Shown piece after piece: positions 1-6,078 of a stretch of DNA of 9,961 nt. The notes beneath the pieces were generated by a model that searched no databases, was not told the origin of the DNA, and saw only the letters and a list, made by a program, of their open reading frames with translations. Source of the DNA: an uncultured Rubrobacteraceae bacterium (GTDB lineage Bacteria > Actinomycetota > Rubrobacteria > Rubrobacterales > Rubrobacteraceae); contig CADCUW010000605.1 of NCBI GenBank assembly GCA_902805985.1, positions 1 through 9,961 on the forward strand, written 5' to 3'. Each line of letters opens with the position of its first letter. Within the stretch, counting starts at the first letter, position 1. A program made the translations under genes and the position numbers.

Positions 1-332
1 ATGACCCGGTCCCGCACGTCGGTGGTGATGCGGTGCTTCATCGGGCAGCCGGCCGTGGTGAGCGCCACGCCGATGGTCACGCCGGAGCCCTCGATGTCTA
101 CGTTGCGGATCATGTTCAGGGAGATAAGGTCGCGCCCGATCTCGGGGTCCCGCACGTCCCTCAAGGCCTCCCTGATGCCGGCCTCGGAGAACCCGTCGGC
201 GGGCTCTTCTGGCTGGGGCGTCCGGTCGACCAGCTCCTCCGCCGTCTCCTCCGAGACGTCGAGCGCTTCGGTCTCACTTGTCTTTACCGGCGGCCGGCCA
301 TCGCCGGAGCGTCTGCGGAACCAATCAACCAC
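1..332 (-). CDS. Mrp/ApbC-like Fe-S cluster carrier, N-terminal part (cut by window edge)
   Basis: The first 110 codons are visible. Residues about 49-110 form a MIP18/DUF59 domain: the segment DVRDPEIGRDLISLNMIRNV is followed by TTAGCPMK, whose Cys is the conserved thiol of this domain. In Mrp/NBP35/ApbC proteins this domain precedes a P-loop ATPase that carries Fe-S clusters to apo-enzymes in the cytosol; the P-loop would lie beyond the window, so a stand-alone DUF59 protein (SufT/PaaD-like) is not excluded. Residues 1-48 are an acidic, Pro-rich extension of low complexity. I chose the GTG at 332 because AGGAGG lies 9 nt upstream. Leftward transcription is separated from the upstream protease gene by a terminator, so it probably has its own promoter. 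Confidence 0.75.
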   Translation of the reverse strand, partial: MVDWFRRRSGDGRPPVKTSETEALDVSEETAEELVDRTPQPEEPADGFSEAGIREALRDVRDPEIGRDLISLNMIRNVDIEGSGVTIGVALTTAGCPMKHRITTDVRDRV

Positions 333-417
333 GTCTGCCAACCTCCTGCGGGTGGACGCCCGCGACCTCGAATCGGTGCACGAAGAGGGGCTCAAAATCC
401 CCCGTTTCCGGGCCAAT

Positions 418-426
418 AGTATCACA
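418..426 (-). promoter_or_regulatory. Possible extended -10 promoter for the Mrp-like gene
   Basis: Reading leftward, TGTGATACT resembles an extended -10 (TGn followed by GATACT). It lies between the protease terminator and the Mrp-like start, about 85 nt upstream of the GTG. No convincing -35 is visible. The rest of 333-460 shows nothing else recognisable. Confidence 0.3.
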
Positions 427-462
427 GGCATACCGGGCGACGACCGCCTGAACGGACGTCGG

Positions 463-503
463 AAAGGCGCAGGGCCGGCGCGAACTGCCCCGGCCCTGCG
501 CCC
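463..503 (-). terminator. Rho-independent terminator of the S8 protease gene
   Basis: A perfect 13-bp GC-rich stem (arms 490-502 and 466-478, GGCGCAGGGCCGG and its complement) with an 11-nt loop is followed on the minus strand by TTTCC. It starts about 24 nt past the protease stop codon. The T tract is short, as is common in high-GC genomes. There is no T tract on the plus-strand side, so it is likely unidirectional. Confidence 0.8.
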
Positions 504-526
504 CTAATGTTCCAGTGTTGGCCGCG

Positions 527-2188
527 CTAACGTACTACCTTGAAGCTCCATGTCTTGATCGTCGTGTTGCCGACCTCGTCGTCGGCGACCACCTTTACCT
601 TGTGAGCGTCGTGAGAGAGCCTCGGCGCGGTGTAGGTTAGCCGGTCGGCGCCCTGGTCGTAGGCGGCGCCCCTCTTTTTATTGTCAAGGTACAGCTCGAT
701 CTTGGAGCCCGAGAGCTCCTGGCGATCGTCGGTGACGGTAGCCGAGATCTTGGGCGTCCGGTCGCGGATCTTGGACCGCGGCTTGGGCTTCGGCGCGGTC
801 ACGGTCGGCCCCGCGGCATCCGCGGTCTCCATCATGGACCTTACGGCGTTCAGCCGTCCGTCCGTGGCAACCTTATCCCGCAAGCCGGCCTTCTCGTCAA
901 CGTATTGCAGAAGCTGCGCCTTTATCTGGGTGTCGTCCAGTCCGGGCTCCCGGCTCTCGATCAGGGCCGCCACCCCGGCCACGTGCGGGGTCGCCATCGA
1001 AGTACCGCTGTACCGACCGTAGTCGTTGCCCGGTAGCGTGCTGAGGATACCCACGCCAGGTGCGGCAAGGTCCACGCTCGTCGCCCCGTAGTTAGAGAAG
1101 GAGGTGAGCTTGTCCGTATCGTCGGAGGCCGCCACGGAGACGACGTTCGGCACGTTGTAGTTGGCCGGATAGTGCGGCGTGGTGTCGTTGTTCGTCCCAT
1201 CGTTGCCGGCCGCCGCCAGGAAGATGTGTCCTGCGGCATCGGCGCCCTTTATGGCGTCCTCAAGAGCCTGACTCTTGCCGCTCCCACCCCAAGAGTTGTT
1301 GGAGATAGGCATGTCTTTGGCCACGGCGTAGTTGATGGCCTCCACTGCGTCCGAGGTGTAGCCGCCGTCCGGGCCGAGGAACTTGAGAGCGGCGACCTGA
1401 GCATCCCAGTTGACGCCCGTGATGCCGACGCCGTTGTCGCCCTCGGCCGCAATGGTGCCCGCCACATGGGTGCCGTGCTCGTCACCTTCGCCTGTTAGGG
1501 GATCGGGGTCGTAGACAGTGTTGTCCCCCGGCTTGCCCCGGAAGTCCCATCCGTTGATGTCGTCTACGTAGCCGTTGTTGTCGTCGTCGAAGCCCGCGAT
1601 GCCAGAGGCTTCTTTCGGGTTGGACCAGATATTGTTCCTGAGATCCGGGTGGTTGATGTCTATGCCCTCATCGATCACCGCGACAACGGTGCTCGGGCTG
1701 CCGGTGGTCGTGTCCCAGGCCTCCGGGGCGTCTGTGTCAGCGTCGGCCGTGCCGCCGGTCTGCCCGGTGTTGTTGAGGCCCCACAGATCCTTGTAACCGG
1801 GGTCATTTGGGGCGGCCGACGGGTACAGCTTGAAGTTGGGCTCGGCGTAGGCGACGTCGGGCGAATCTTCGTAGGCCCGCACAGCCTCGGTGACGGTTAG
1901 GTCCTGCGGCAGATCCACCACGTTGACGTCGCTGCGTGGGAGATCCTCTTCTATGCTCGCGTCGTTCTCCTGGTTTAGCTCACGCAAGTCGGATTGGGAG
2001 GCCGGTTCCTCCATCGCGACGATGACCTCGCCGGGCGCGAAAGCCCGCCCGGGGGCGCCCTCGTACGTAGGCTCCTCCCGGACGGGCTGGGTGATCGCCT
2101 CCTGGGTCGTACCCTGCAAGCCCAAGAACAAGATGAGAAGCGCCGTCGGGACACCGGCCAACAGACTCACCCTATAAGATATCGACAC
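527..2188 (-). CDS. Secreted subtilisin-like serine protease (peptidase S8) with prodomain and C-terminal Ig-like domain
   Basis: 553 aa. Residues about 7-27 are a hydrophobic signal segment, so the enzyme is exported. Residues about 51-121 resemble the inhibitory prodomain of fervidolysin-type subtilases (APGEVIV...PDVAYAEPNF). The catalytic domain spans about 135-450, with the triad Asp173 (VIDEG), His238 (DEHGTHVAG) and Ser397 (SGTSMATPHVAG) and the oxyanion Asn329 (AAAGND). An acidic loop at 200-215 (FDDDNNGYVDDINGWDF) is typical of Ca2+-binding subtilases. Residues about 460-553 form a beta-rich, probably Ig-like domain that may bind cell wall or matrix. After the first catalytic Asp the usual Ser/Thr is Glu. 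The GTG start at 2188 has GAGGAGG 5 nt upstream. The leader holds a c-di-GMP riboswitch and a terminator follows, so it is likely a single-gene transcript. The natural substrate is unknown. Confidence 0.93.
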   Translation of the reverse strand: MSISYRVSLLAGVPTALLILFLGLQGTTQEAITQPVREEPTYEGAPGRAFAPGEVIVAMEEPASQSDLRELNQENDASIEEDLPRSDVNVVDLPQDLTVTEAVRAYEDSPDVAYAEPNFKLYPSAAPNDPGYKDLWGLNNTGQTGGTADADTDAPEAWDTTTGSPSTVVAVIDEGIDINHPDLRNNIWSNPKEASGIAGFDDDNNGYVDDINGWDFRGKPGDNTVYDPDPLTGEGDEHGTHVAGTIAAEGDNGVGITGVNWDAQVAALKFLGPDGGYTSDAVEAINYAVAKDMPISNNSWGGSGKSQALEDAIKGADAAGHIFLAAAGNDGTNNDTTPHYPANYNVPNVVSVAASDDTDKLTSFSNYGATSVDLAAPGVGILSTLPGNDYGRYSGTSMATPHVAGVAALIESREPGLDDTQIKAQLLQYVDEKAGLRDKVATDGRLNAVRSMMETADAAGPTVTAPKPKPRSKIRDRTPKISATVTDDRQELSGSKIELYLDNKKRGAAYDQGADRLTYTAPRLSHDAHKVKVVADDEVGNTTIKTWSFKVVR

Positions 2189-2195
2189 GGAACCC

Positions 2196-2280
2196 TCCTC
2201 GGCGGCCCGGCTACCTCCTATTCAGGAGGCCCGTGGCTTTGCGTCCCCGCTTCACGACGGGTTTGCCTTTTCGTCCTTAC
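2196..2280 (-). ncRNA. Class I cyclic-di-GMP riboswitch (GEMM-I) in the protease leader
   Basis: Read on the minus strand the leader contains the GEMM-I hallmarks in order: AAAAGGCAAACC (2271-2260); a helix closed by a GUGA GNRA tetraloop; GGGACGCAAAGCC; a second helix with stem CCTCCT/AGGAGG (2229-2224 and 2219-2214); and GGTAGCCGGGCCGCC (2215-2201). Spacing between AAACC and GGGACGCAAAGCC equals that of the Vibrio cholerae Vc2 aptamer as I recall it. The base aligned with Vc2 G20, which reads one guanine of the ligand, is G, which fits c-di-GMP; cGAMP-sensing variants have A there. The aptamer runs directly into the Shine-Dalgarno GAGGAGG (2200-2194), so control of translation initiation is the likely mode; whether the ligand turns the gene on or off cannot be told. 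I could not assign an extended P1 stem. Confidence 0.9.
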
Positions 2281-2286
2281 CTGAAA

Positions 2287-2292
2287 CGTATA
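2287..2292 (-). promoter_or_regulatory. Possible -10 element for the riboswitch-protease transcript
   Basis: TATACG on the minus strand would start transcription at about 2280, just before the GEMM-I aptamer. No clear -35 box is seen at the usual distance. Placement just upstream of the aptamer is the main support. Confidence 0.35.
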
Positions 2293-2364
2293 CGGGAGAG
2301 CTTGCCCGTCGGATGCCCCGGCAAACGTGAAGTGCTACACGCCAGGCAGGCCAACAGCCCTTCT

Positions 2365-3966
2365 CTATGGCCTGTACTGGCCGAAGACCCCGCGTAGGGC
2401 ATCCGAGACCTCGCCCACCGTGGCGAGCTCGCCGAGGGCCTCCTTCATCGGGTAGAGGAGGTTCTCCGAACCCTCCGCGGCCCGCGTCAGGCGGTCGAGC
2501 GCCCGTCTGACGGCGGCGTTGTCGCGGCTCTCCCTTAGCCCGGCGAGGCGGTCCGTCTGGGTCTCGCGGATGGACTCGTCGACGGTGTGGAGGTCCATGT
2601 CGGGGTCGCCGTCCGACTCGTGGCGGTTGACGCCCACTATTATGCGTTCCTCCCGCTCGACCGCGCGCTGGTGGTTGTAGGCGGCGTCCTCGATCTCGGC
2701 CTGCATGAACCGCTCCTCGATGGCGCTTACCGAGCCGCCGAGGTCGTCTATCCGCCTTATGTACTCCCAGGCCTCTTCCTCGACGGCGTCGGTGAGCGAC
2801 TCGACGAAGTACGAGCCGGCCAGGGGGTCGGCGGTGTCGGTGAGGCCGCCCTCGTGGGCCAGGATCTGCTGGGTCCGCAAGGCGATCCTGGCGCTCCGCT
2901 CGGTCGGCAGGGCCAGCGCCTCATCAAAAGCGTTGGTGTGCAAACTCTGGGTCCCGCCGAGGACGGCGGACATAGCCTGAACGGTGGTGCGCACGATGTT
3001 GTTCTCGGCCTGCTGGGCCGTGAGCGAGGACCCGGCCGTCTGGGTGTGGAAGCGGAGCTTGAGGCTCCGCTCGTCGGTGGCGCCGAAGCGGTCCTTCATG
3101 ATGCGCGCCCACATCCTCCTCGCCGCCCGGTACTTGGCGACCTCCTGGAAGAGGTCGTTGTGGGCGTTGAAGAAGAAGGAGAGCCTGGGGGCGAACTCGT
3201 CCACCTCCAGGCCAGCGTGCGTGGCGGCCTCGACGTAGGCGATGGCGTTGGCGAGGGTGAAGGCCAGCTCCTGGACGGCGGTCGAGCCTGCCTCGCGGAT
3301 GTGGTAGCCGGAGATCGAGATCGTGTTCCAGCGTGGCAGCTCCTTCGCGCAGTAGGCGAAGAGGTCCGTGGTGATCCTCATGGAAGGAGCGGGCGGGTAG
3401 ATGTACGTACCCCGCGCCAGGTACTCCTTGAGGATGTCGTTCTGGGTCGTCCCCGTAACGTCCGCGGCCGCGGCCCCCTGCTCCTCGGCGACGAGGGAGT
3501 AGAGGAGCAGGAGCGTCGAGGCGGTCGAGTTGATCGTCATGGAGGTCGAGACTTCACCAAGCGGGATGCCGTCGAAGAGGTCGCGCATGTCGAGCAGGGA
3601 GTCGATGGCGACGCCGACCTTGCCGACCTCGCCTAAAGAGAGCTTGTGGTCCGAGTCGCGGCCCATCTGGGTCGGCAGGTCGAAGGCCACGGAGAGGCCG
3701 GTCTGGCCGTTCTCGATGAGGTACTTGAAGCGCCGGTTGGTCTCCCCGGCGGTCCCGAAGCCGGCGTACTGGCGCATGGTCCAGGGCCTGCCGCGGTACA
3801 TCGAAGGGTACGGCCCGCGGGTGTACGGGTACTGGCCCGGGTCCGCGAGCTTCTCGGGATAGTCGAAGCCTTCGAGGTCCGGCGGGCCGTAGAGGGGCTT
3901 CACCTCGATACCGGACTCCGTGCTCCGTTCTTGCTGGCGCTCGCCCTGGCGCTTCTCCACGTCCAT
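2365..3966 (-). CDS. Methylmalonyl-CoA mutase, catalytic (large) subunit without B12-binding domain
   Basis: 533 aa. It interconverts (R)-methylmalonyl-CoA and succinyl-CoA with adenosylcobalamin, in the cytosol. The whole chain is the TIM-barrel substrate domain of the family. Residues matching those of Propionibacterium shermanii mutase keep one constant offset of 22: Arg60 (R82), Tyr67 (Y89, RQYAGF), Gln175 (Q197, TQND), Arg185 (R207), Tyr221 and His222 (Y243/H244, SGYH). Tyr67 and Arg185 are those that favour methylmalonyl-CoA; isobutyryl-CoA mutases have Phe and Gln. The DxHxxG cobalamin domain at the C-terminus of fused mutases (about 730 aa) is absent, and the protein ends at the conserved [16 protein letters not shown] region. 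A separate small B12 subunit must therefore be encoded elsewhere. The ATG start has GGAGAGG 5 nt upstream, which abuts the stop of the epimerase gene 13 nt before it, so the two form an operon. Confidence 0.95.
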   Translation of the reverse strand: MDVEKRQGERQQERSTESGIEVKPLYGPPDLEGFDYPEKLADPGQYPYTRGPYPSMYRGRPWTMRQYAGFGTAGETNRRFKYLIENGQTGLSVAFDLPTQMGRDSDHKLSLGEVGKVGVAIDSLLDMRDLFDGIPLGEVSTSMTINSTASTLLLLYSLVAEEQGAAAADVTGTTQNDILKEYLARGTYIYPPAPSMRITTDLFAYCAKELPRWNTISISGYHIREAGSTAVQELAFTLANAIAYVEAATHAGLEVDEFAPRLSFFFNAHNDLFQEVAKYRAARRMWARIMKDRFGATDERSLKLRFHTQTAGSSLTAQQAENNIVRTTVQAMSAVLGGTQSLHTNAFDEALALPTERSARIALRTQQILAHEGGLTDTADPLAGSYFVESLTDAVEEEAWEYIRRIDDLGGSVSAIEERFMQAEIEDAAYNHQRAVEREERIIVGVNRHESDGDPDMDLHTVDESIRETQTDRLAGLRESRDNAAVRRALDRLTRAAEGSENLLYPMKEALGELATVGEVSDALRGVFGQYRP

Positions 3967-3979
3967 CGCGTCCTCTCCG

Positions 3980-4393
3980 TCAGCCTCGCGTCGGGGGCAA
4001 TTCTACAAGCTCGGTAAGGACGCCGAAGGCACCTTTAGGATGCACGAACGCCATCCTGGTGCCGCCAGCCCCGATCCTGGGCGACTCGTCGATGAGCTCG
4101 ACGCCCCTCGCCTTCAGCCCGGCGAGCGCCCCCTCAAGGTCGTCCACCTCGAAAGCGACGTGGTGGAAACCCTCGCCGCGCCTGGCCAGGAACTTGCCGA
4201 CCGGGGAGTCGGGGCGGGTGGGCTGGACGAGCTCGATCTGGGACTCCCCCACCCGGAACATCGTCGCCACGATGCCCTGATCCTCGACGGTCTCCGGTTC
4301 GGAGGGACGCGCGCCGAAGTTCTCCTCGTAGAACCGGGCCGCGGCCTCGATGTCGTGGACCGCGTAGCCGAGGTGGTAGATCCGGTCAAGCAA
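3980..4393 (-). CDS. mce: Methylmalonyl-CoA epimerase
   Basis: 137 aa, the normal family size. It converts (S)- to (R)-methylmalonyl-CoA, supplying the mutase encoded immediately downstream. It is a vicinal-oxygen-chelate (glyoxalase-fold) protein with two beta-alpha-beta-beta-beta modules: about 3-60 starting [18 protein letters not shown], and about 74-133 starting [16 protein letters not shown]. Likely metal ligands are His7, a Gln/Glu in the strand at 52-54, His77 or His78, and Glu128 near the C-terminus. The start is TTG at 4393, with GGAGGGAG about 4 nt upstream and the conserved domain beginning at once. The SD can pair with an upstream CCCTCC (see the separate entry). It is the first gene of the leftward mce-mutase operon and is divergent from the DUF2630 gene. 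Confidence 0.93.
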   Translation of the reverse strand: MLDRIYHLGYAVHDIEAAARFYEENFGARPSEPETVEDQGIVATMFRVGESQIELVQPTRPDSPVGKFLARRGEGFHHVAFEVDDLEGALAGLKARGVELIDESPRIGAGGTRMAFVHPKGAFGVLTELVELPPTRG

Positions 4394-4397
4394 CGTT

Positions 4398-4424
4398 CTC
4401 CCTCCGGTAGTTGTCGGGAGGGAT
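4398..4424 (-). promoter_or_regulatory. Inverted repeat that can hide the mce Shine-Dalgarno
   Basis: On the minus strand TCCCTCC is followed after about 11 nt by GGAGGGA, which is the mce ribosome binding site. The 7-bp stem could mask translation initiation. TACAAT just upstream (4428-4423) is a possible -10, which would put the hairpin right at the 5' end of the mRNA. No ligand-binding architecture is seen. Confidence 0.35.
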
Positions 4425-4457
4425 TGTAGATCACGGGGCCAAACGGCCGCCGTGGGC

Positions 4458-4463
4458 TAGAAT
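4458..4463 (+). promoter_or_regulatory. Possible -10 box for the DUF2630 gene
   Basis: TAGAAT lies 28 nt upstream of the ATG, in the 98-nt divergent spacer between mce and the DUF2630 gene. A -35 box is not apparent. Confidence 0.3.
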
Positions 4464-4491
4464 CGAACGGAGCAAAGGCCGGGAGGCAGAG

Positions 4492-4734
4492 ATGGCGCAA
4501 GGCATCATCGGCAAGATTCAGGAGCTCTCCGGGGAGCGGGAGAAGATCCTCGCCCGCGAGGGCACGCACCACGCGGAGACCGGGGACCACGTCAGGATCG
4601 GCCAGATAGACCACGACCTGCAGGTCCTCTGGGATCTCCGCCGGCGCGAGCTGGCCGGCGAGAACGTGAGCCTCAGGGAGGACTACTACGATCGGTACAC
4701 AGTCGACCCCGGCGGCGACGCCCCGGGCCGCTAG
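4492..4734 (+). CDS. DUF2630 family small protein
   Basis: 80 aa, soluble, highly charged and predicted almost fully helical. It matches the DUF2630 pattern as I know it: an N-terminal helix starting IIGKIQELSGEREKIL, a short turn with a Gly-rich/acidic break, then IDHDLQVLWDLRRRELAGEN, where the DLxxxWDLxRxRRA-type motif is diagnostic. The family is small, mainly actinobacterial and of unknown function. I chose the ATG at 4492 because GGGAGG lies 5 nt upstream; the frame is open further upstream but without a ribosome binding site. The gene is divergent from mce and convergent with the small gene ending at 4740, with only 5 nt between the stops. Confidence 0.85.
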   Translation: MAQGIIGKIQELSGEREKILAREGTHHAETGDHVRIGQIDHDLQVLWDLRRRELAGENVSLREDYYDRYTVDPGGDAPGR

Positions 4735-4740
4735 GCGGCC
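4726..4740. terminator. Short GC hairpin centred on the DUF2630 stop codon, between convergent genes
   Basis: GGCCGC and GCGGCC form a perfect 6-bp stem whose loop is exactly the TAG stop of the DUF2630 gene. The right arm reaches the stop codon of the opposing gene. There is no T tract on either side, so it is at best a weak bidirectional terminator or mRNA-end stabiliser. Confidence 0.3.
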
Positions 4741-4964
4741 TAGAACCCCAGCCTGGTGTTGATGTCGGCCCACTCCGCGGTGGAGGAGGCGCGGTCCAGG
4801 ATCTTTTTCAGCTCCAGAACGTCGTCCTCGTGGAAGGAAGGCCGCCCGGCGTCCGGCACGAAGTTCATCACGCGACCGTCCGCGTAACGAACCACCACCC
4901 TGGATACGCCCACGCCCGTCTGCTGCTTGCCGTTGTGCCGCCTCTCCCGCTGTATGCCGTGCAT
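4740..4964 (-). CDS. Small protein of unknown function, paralog of the preceding gene
   Basis: 74 aa; I recognise no family. The N-terminus (1-17) is basic and Gln/Arg-rich. A central two-strand pattern (SRVVVRYADGRVMNFVPD, 21-38) is followed by a helix (about 46-58, DDVLELKKILDRA). This layout matches residues 30-66 of the next gene upstream in the operon: alternating Val/Ile strand, D/N-G turn, F-x-P, a charged spacer, then a helix ending LD. It is likely cytosolic, with no signal or membrane segment. ATG start with GGAGGAG 3 nt upstream and a 10-nt gap from the stop of its neighbour, so the two are co-transcribed. Confidence 0.7.
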   Translation of the reverse strand: MHGIQRERRHNGKQQTGVGVSRVVVRYADGRVMNFVPDAGRPSFHEDDVLELKKILDRASSTAEWADINTRLGF

Positions 4965-4974
4965 GGTCTCCTCC

Positions 4975-5208
4975 CTAACTGACGGTCTTACGGGCGTCGT
5001 GGGCCACCGTGTCCAGGTACGCGGACATCATGTGCAGCTCGTAGGACTCGAACTGGTCGCGGCTTCGCGGCCGGAACACGTCCGAGTCGCCGTTGTCGAA
5101 CTCGATCACGATCTCCGCAACGCCCCTCGGATCCATGCCGGCGTCCGAGATGTCGAGCGGGCTCCCCCGCCACTCCTTGTTCGCCTCTTCCCCGCCCGGC
5201 TCCTGCAC
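4975..5208 (-). CDS. Small acidic protein of unknown function, paralog of the following gene
   Basis: 77 aa; no family recognised. The N-terminal about 28 residues are Gly/Glu-rich and probably disordered. AEIVIEFDNGDSDVFRPRSR (31-50) looks like a beta hairpin, followed by a helix at about 54-72. The core aligns with that of the downstream 74-aa protein with a single one-residue gap. The start is GTG at 5208, with AAAGGAG 5-6 nt upstream. It lies 56 nt after the DUF554 gene on the same strand and 10 nt before the next gene, suggesting one leftward operon; no separate promoter is evident in the 56 nt. Confidence 0.7.
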   Translation of the reverse strand: MQEPGGEEANKEWRGSPLDISDAGMDPRGVAEIVIEFDNGDSDVFRPRSRDQFESYELHMMSAYLDTVAHDARKTVS

Positions 5209-5264
5209 GCAGGCTCCTTTCCCTTTAGATCTCGTGCCAGCGGCATGTTACCAGAGCGCCCGCG

Positions 5265-5957
5265 CTAGAAGGGCCACAGGGGCGCCGCCGCGACGAGCAG
5301 CGGCGCGAAGAGCAGCGCCGGGAGCATGTTGCCCACCCGCACCTGCTTCAGATCCAGAAGGCCTAGGCCGAGGCCGACGATCAGGACGCCCCCCGTCGCG
5401 GTGGCCGCCGAGATCATGGCCTCCGTCACGAACGGCTCCAGGAATCCAGCCCCAAGCGTCAGGGAGCCCTGGACTATCAGCACGGTCCCGGCTGAGAGCA
5501 GGACACCCCAGCCGAGCACGGAGGCGAACGTGAGCGCCGCGATAAAGTCAAGGCCGCTCTTCAGGGCGAGCAGGCTGTAGTCGCCGCGGAGGCCGTCTTC
5601 GAGGGAGCCGACCACGGTGAGCGGCCCCACGCAGAACAGCAAACTCGTCGTCACGAACGCCCGGCTGACCGGGCTCCCACCCTTCGAGAACCTCCCCTCC
5701 AGGTAGTCGCCGAACCGCTCGAGCCCGCCTTCGATTCCTACAAGCTCTCCCACCACGAGCCCCGCGACCACGCTGACGAGCGGAATGAGGGGGTTGTCGT
5801 AGTCGAGAAAATTCGCGACGCCGACCAGCAGCGTGACGATGCCGATGGCCTGCATGGCCGTCACGCGCATCCCCTCCGGCAACTTGGCGCCGGCGAGGGT
5901 TCCGATCCCCCCTCCGACCAGCACGGCGGCGACGTTTATCGCGGTTCCAAGGCCCAA
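5265..5957 (-). CDS. DUF554 family membrane protein (YqgA/YdfK-like)
   Basis: 230 aa, very hydrophobic, about seven membrane segments. It has the family hallmarks: N-terminal GTAINVAAVLVGGGIGTLAG, a central FCVGPLTVVGSLEDGLRGD followed by KSGLDFIAALTFASVLGWGV, and a C-terminal GNMLPALL. Members are inner-membrane proteins of unknown biochemical role, sometimes called putative transporters. The only usable start is TTG at 5957, which gives the expected family N-terminus (M-x-x-GT-x-x-N). It has no Shine-Dalgarno, but a TATACT box lies 10 nt upstream, suggesting a leaderless or nearly leaderless mRNA. It is the first gene of a leftward cluster with two small unknown genes and is divergent from sucC. 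Confidence 0.88.
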   Translation of the reverse strand: MGLGTAINVAAVLVGGGIGTLAGAKLPEGMRVTAMQAIGIVTLLVGVANFLDYDNPLIPLVSVVAGLVVGELVGIEGGLERFGDYLEGRFSKGGSPVSRAFVTTSLLFCVGPLTVVGSLEDGLRGDYSLLALKSGLDFIAALTFASVLGWGVLLSAGTVLIVQGSLTLGAGFLEPFVTEAMISAATATGGVLIVGLGLGLLDLKQVRVGNMLPALLFAPLLVAAAPLWPF

Positions 5958-5967
5958 GACAGACAGG

Positions 5968-5973
5968 AGTATA
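5968..5973 (-). promoter_or_regulatory. -10 element for the DUF554 gene
   Basis: TATACT on the minus strand lies only 10 nt before the TTG start, so transcription would begin within a few bases of the start codon. No -35 consensus is seen 17 nt upstream. Confidence 0.45.
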
Positions 5974-6050
5974 GAGTCCGCGGCGTTACGGCGCGTGGCG
6001 CGCGCTCGCGGGCAAAAAGGACGTCGGCCACTCTGTATACTTCGCCTGGT

Positions 6051-6056
6051 TATAGT
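6051..6056 (+). promoter_or_regulatory. -10 element for sucCD
   Basis: TATAGT, preceded by TGGT as in an extended -10, lies 22 nt before the sucC TTG start in the 121-nt divergent spacer with the DUF554 gene. GTATAC at 6035-6040 is another candidate. Confidence 0.4.
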
Positions 6057-6078
6057 GGGCTTCGCGGGAGTCTGAATC

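Noticed and set aside
1..507. Plus-strand open frame at the left edge
   Set aside because: It runs antisense to the DUF59 domain and through the terminator hairpin; composition is Ser/Arg/Pro-rich with no recognisable fold.
2302..2324. TTGCC...GGCAA inverted repeat downstream of the mutase gene, considered as its terminator
   Set aside because: Only 5 bp with a large loop and no T tract; no clear terminator for the mce-mutase operon was found.
2587..3636. Long open frame (349 codons) on the plus strand opposite the mutase gene
   Set aside because: Antisense shadow of a strongly conserved gene in high-GC DNA; its translation is low-complexity (Val/Gly/Glu/Arg-rich) with no domain.
4394..4491. 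Cobalamin riboswitch before the B12-dependent mutase operon
   Set aside because: The spacer is under 100 nt and has no B12-box-like sequence.
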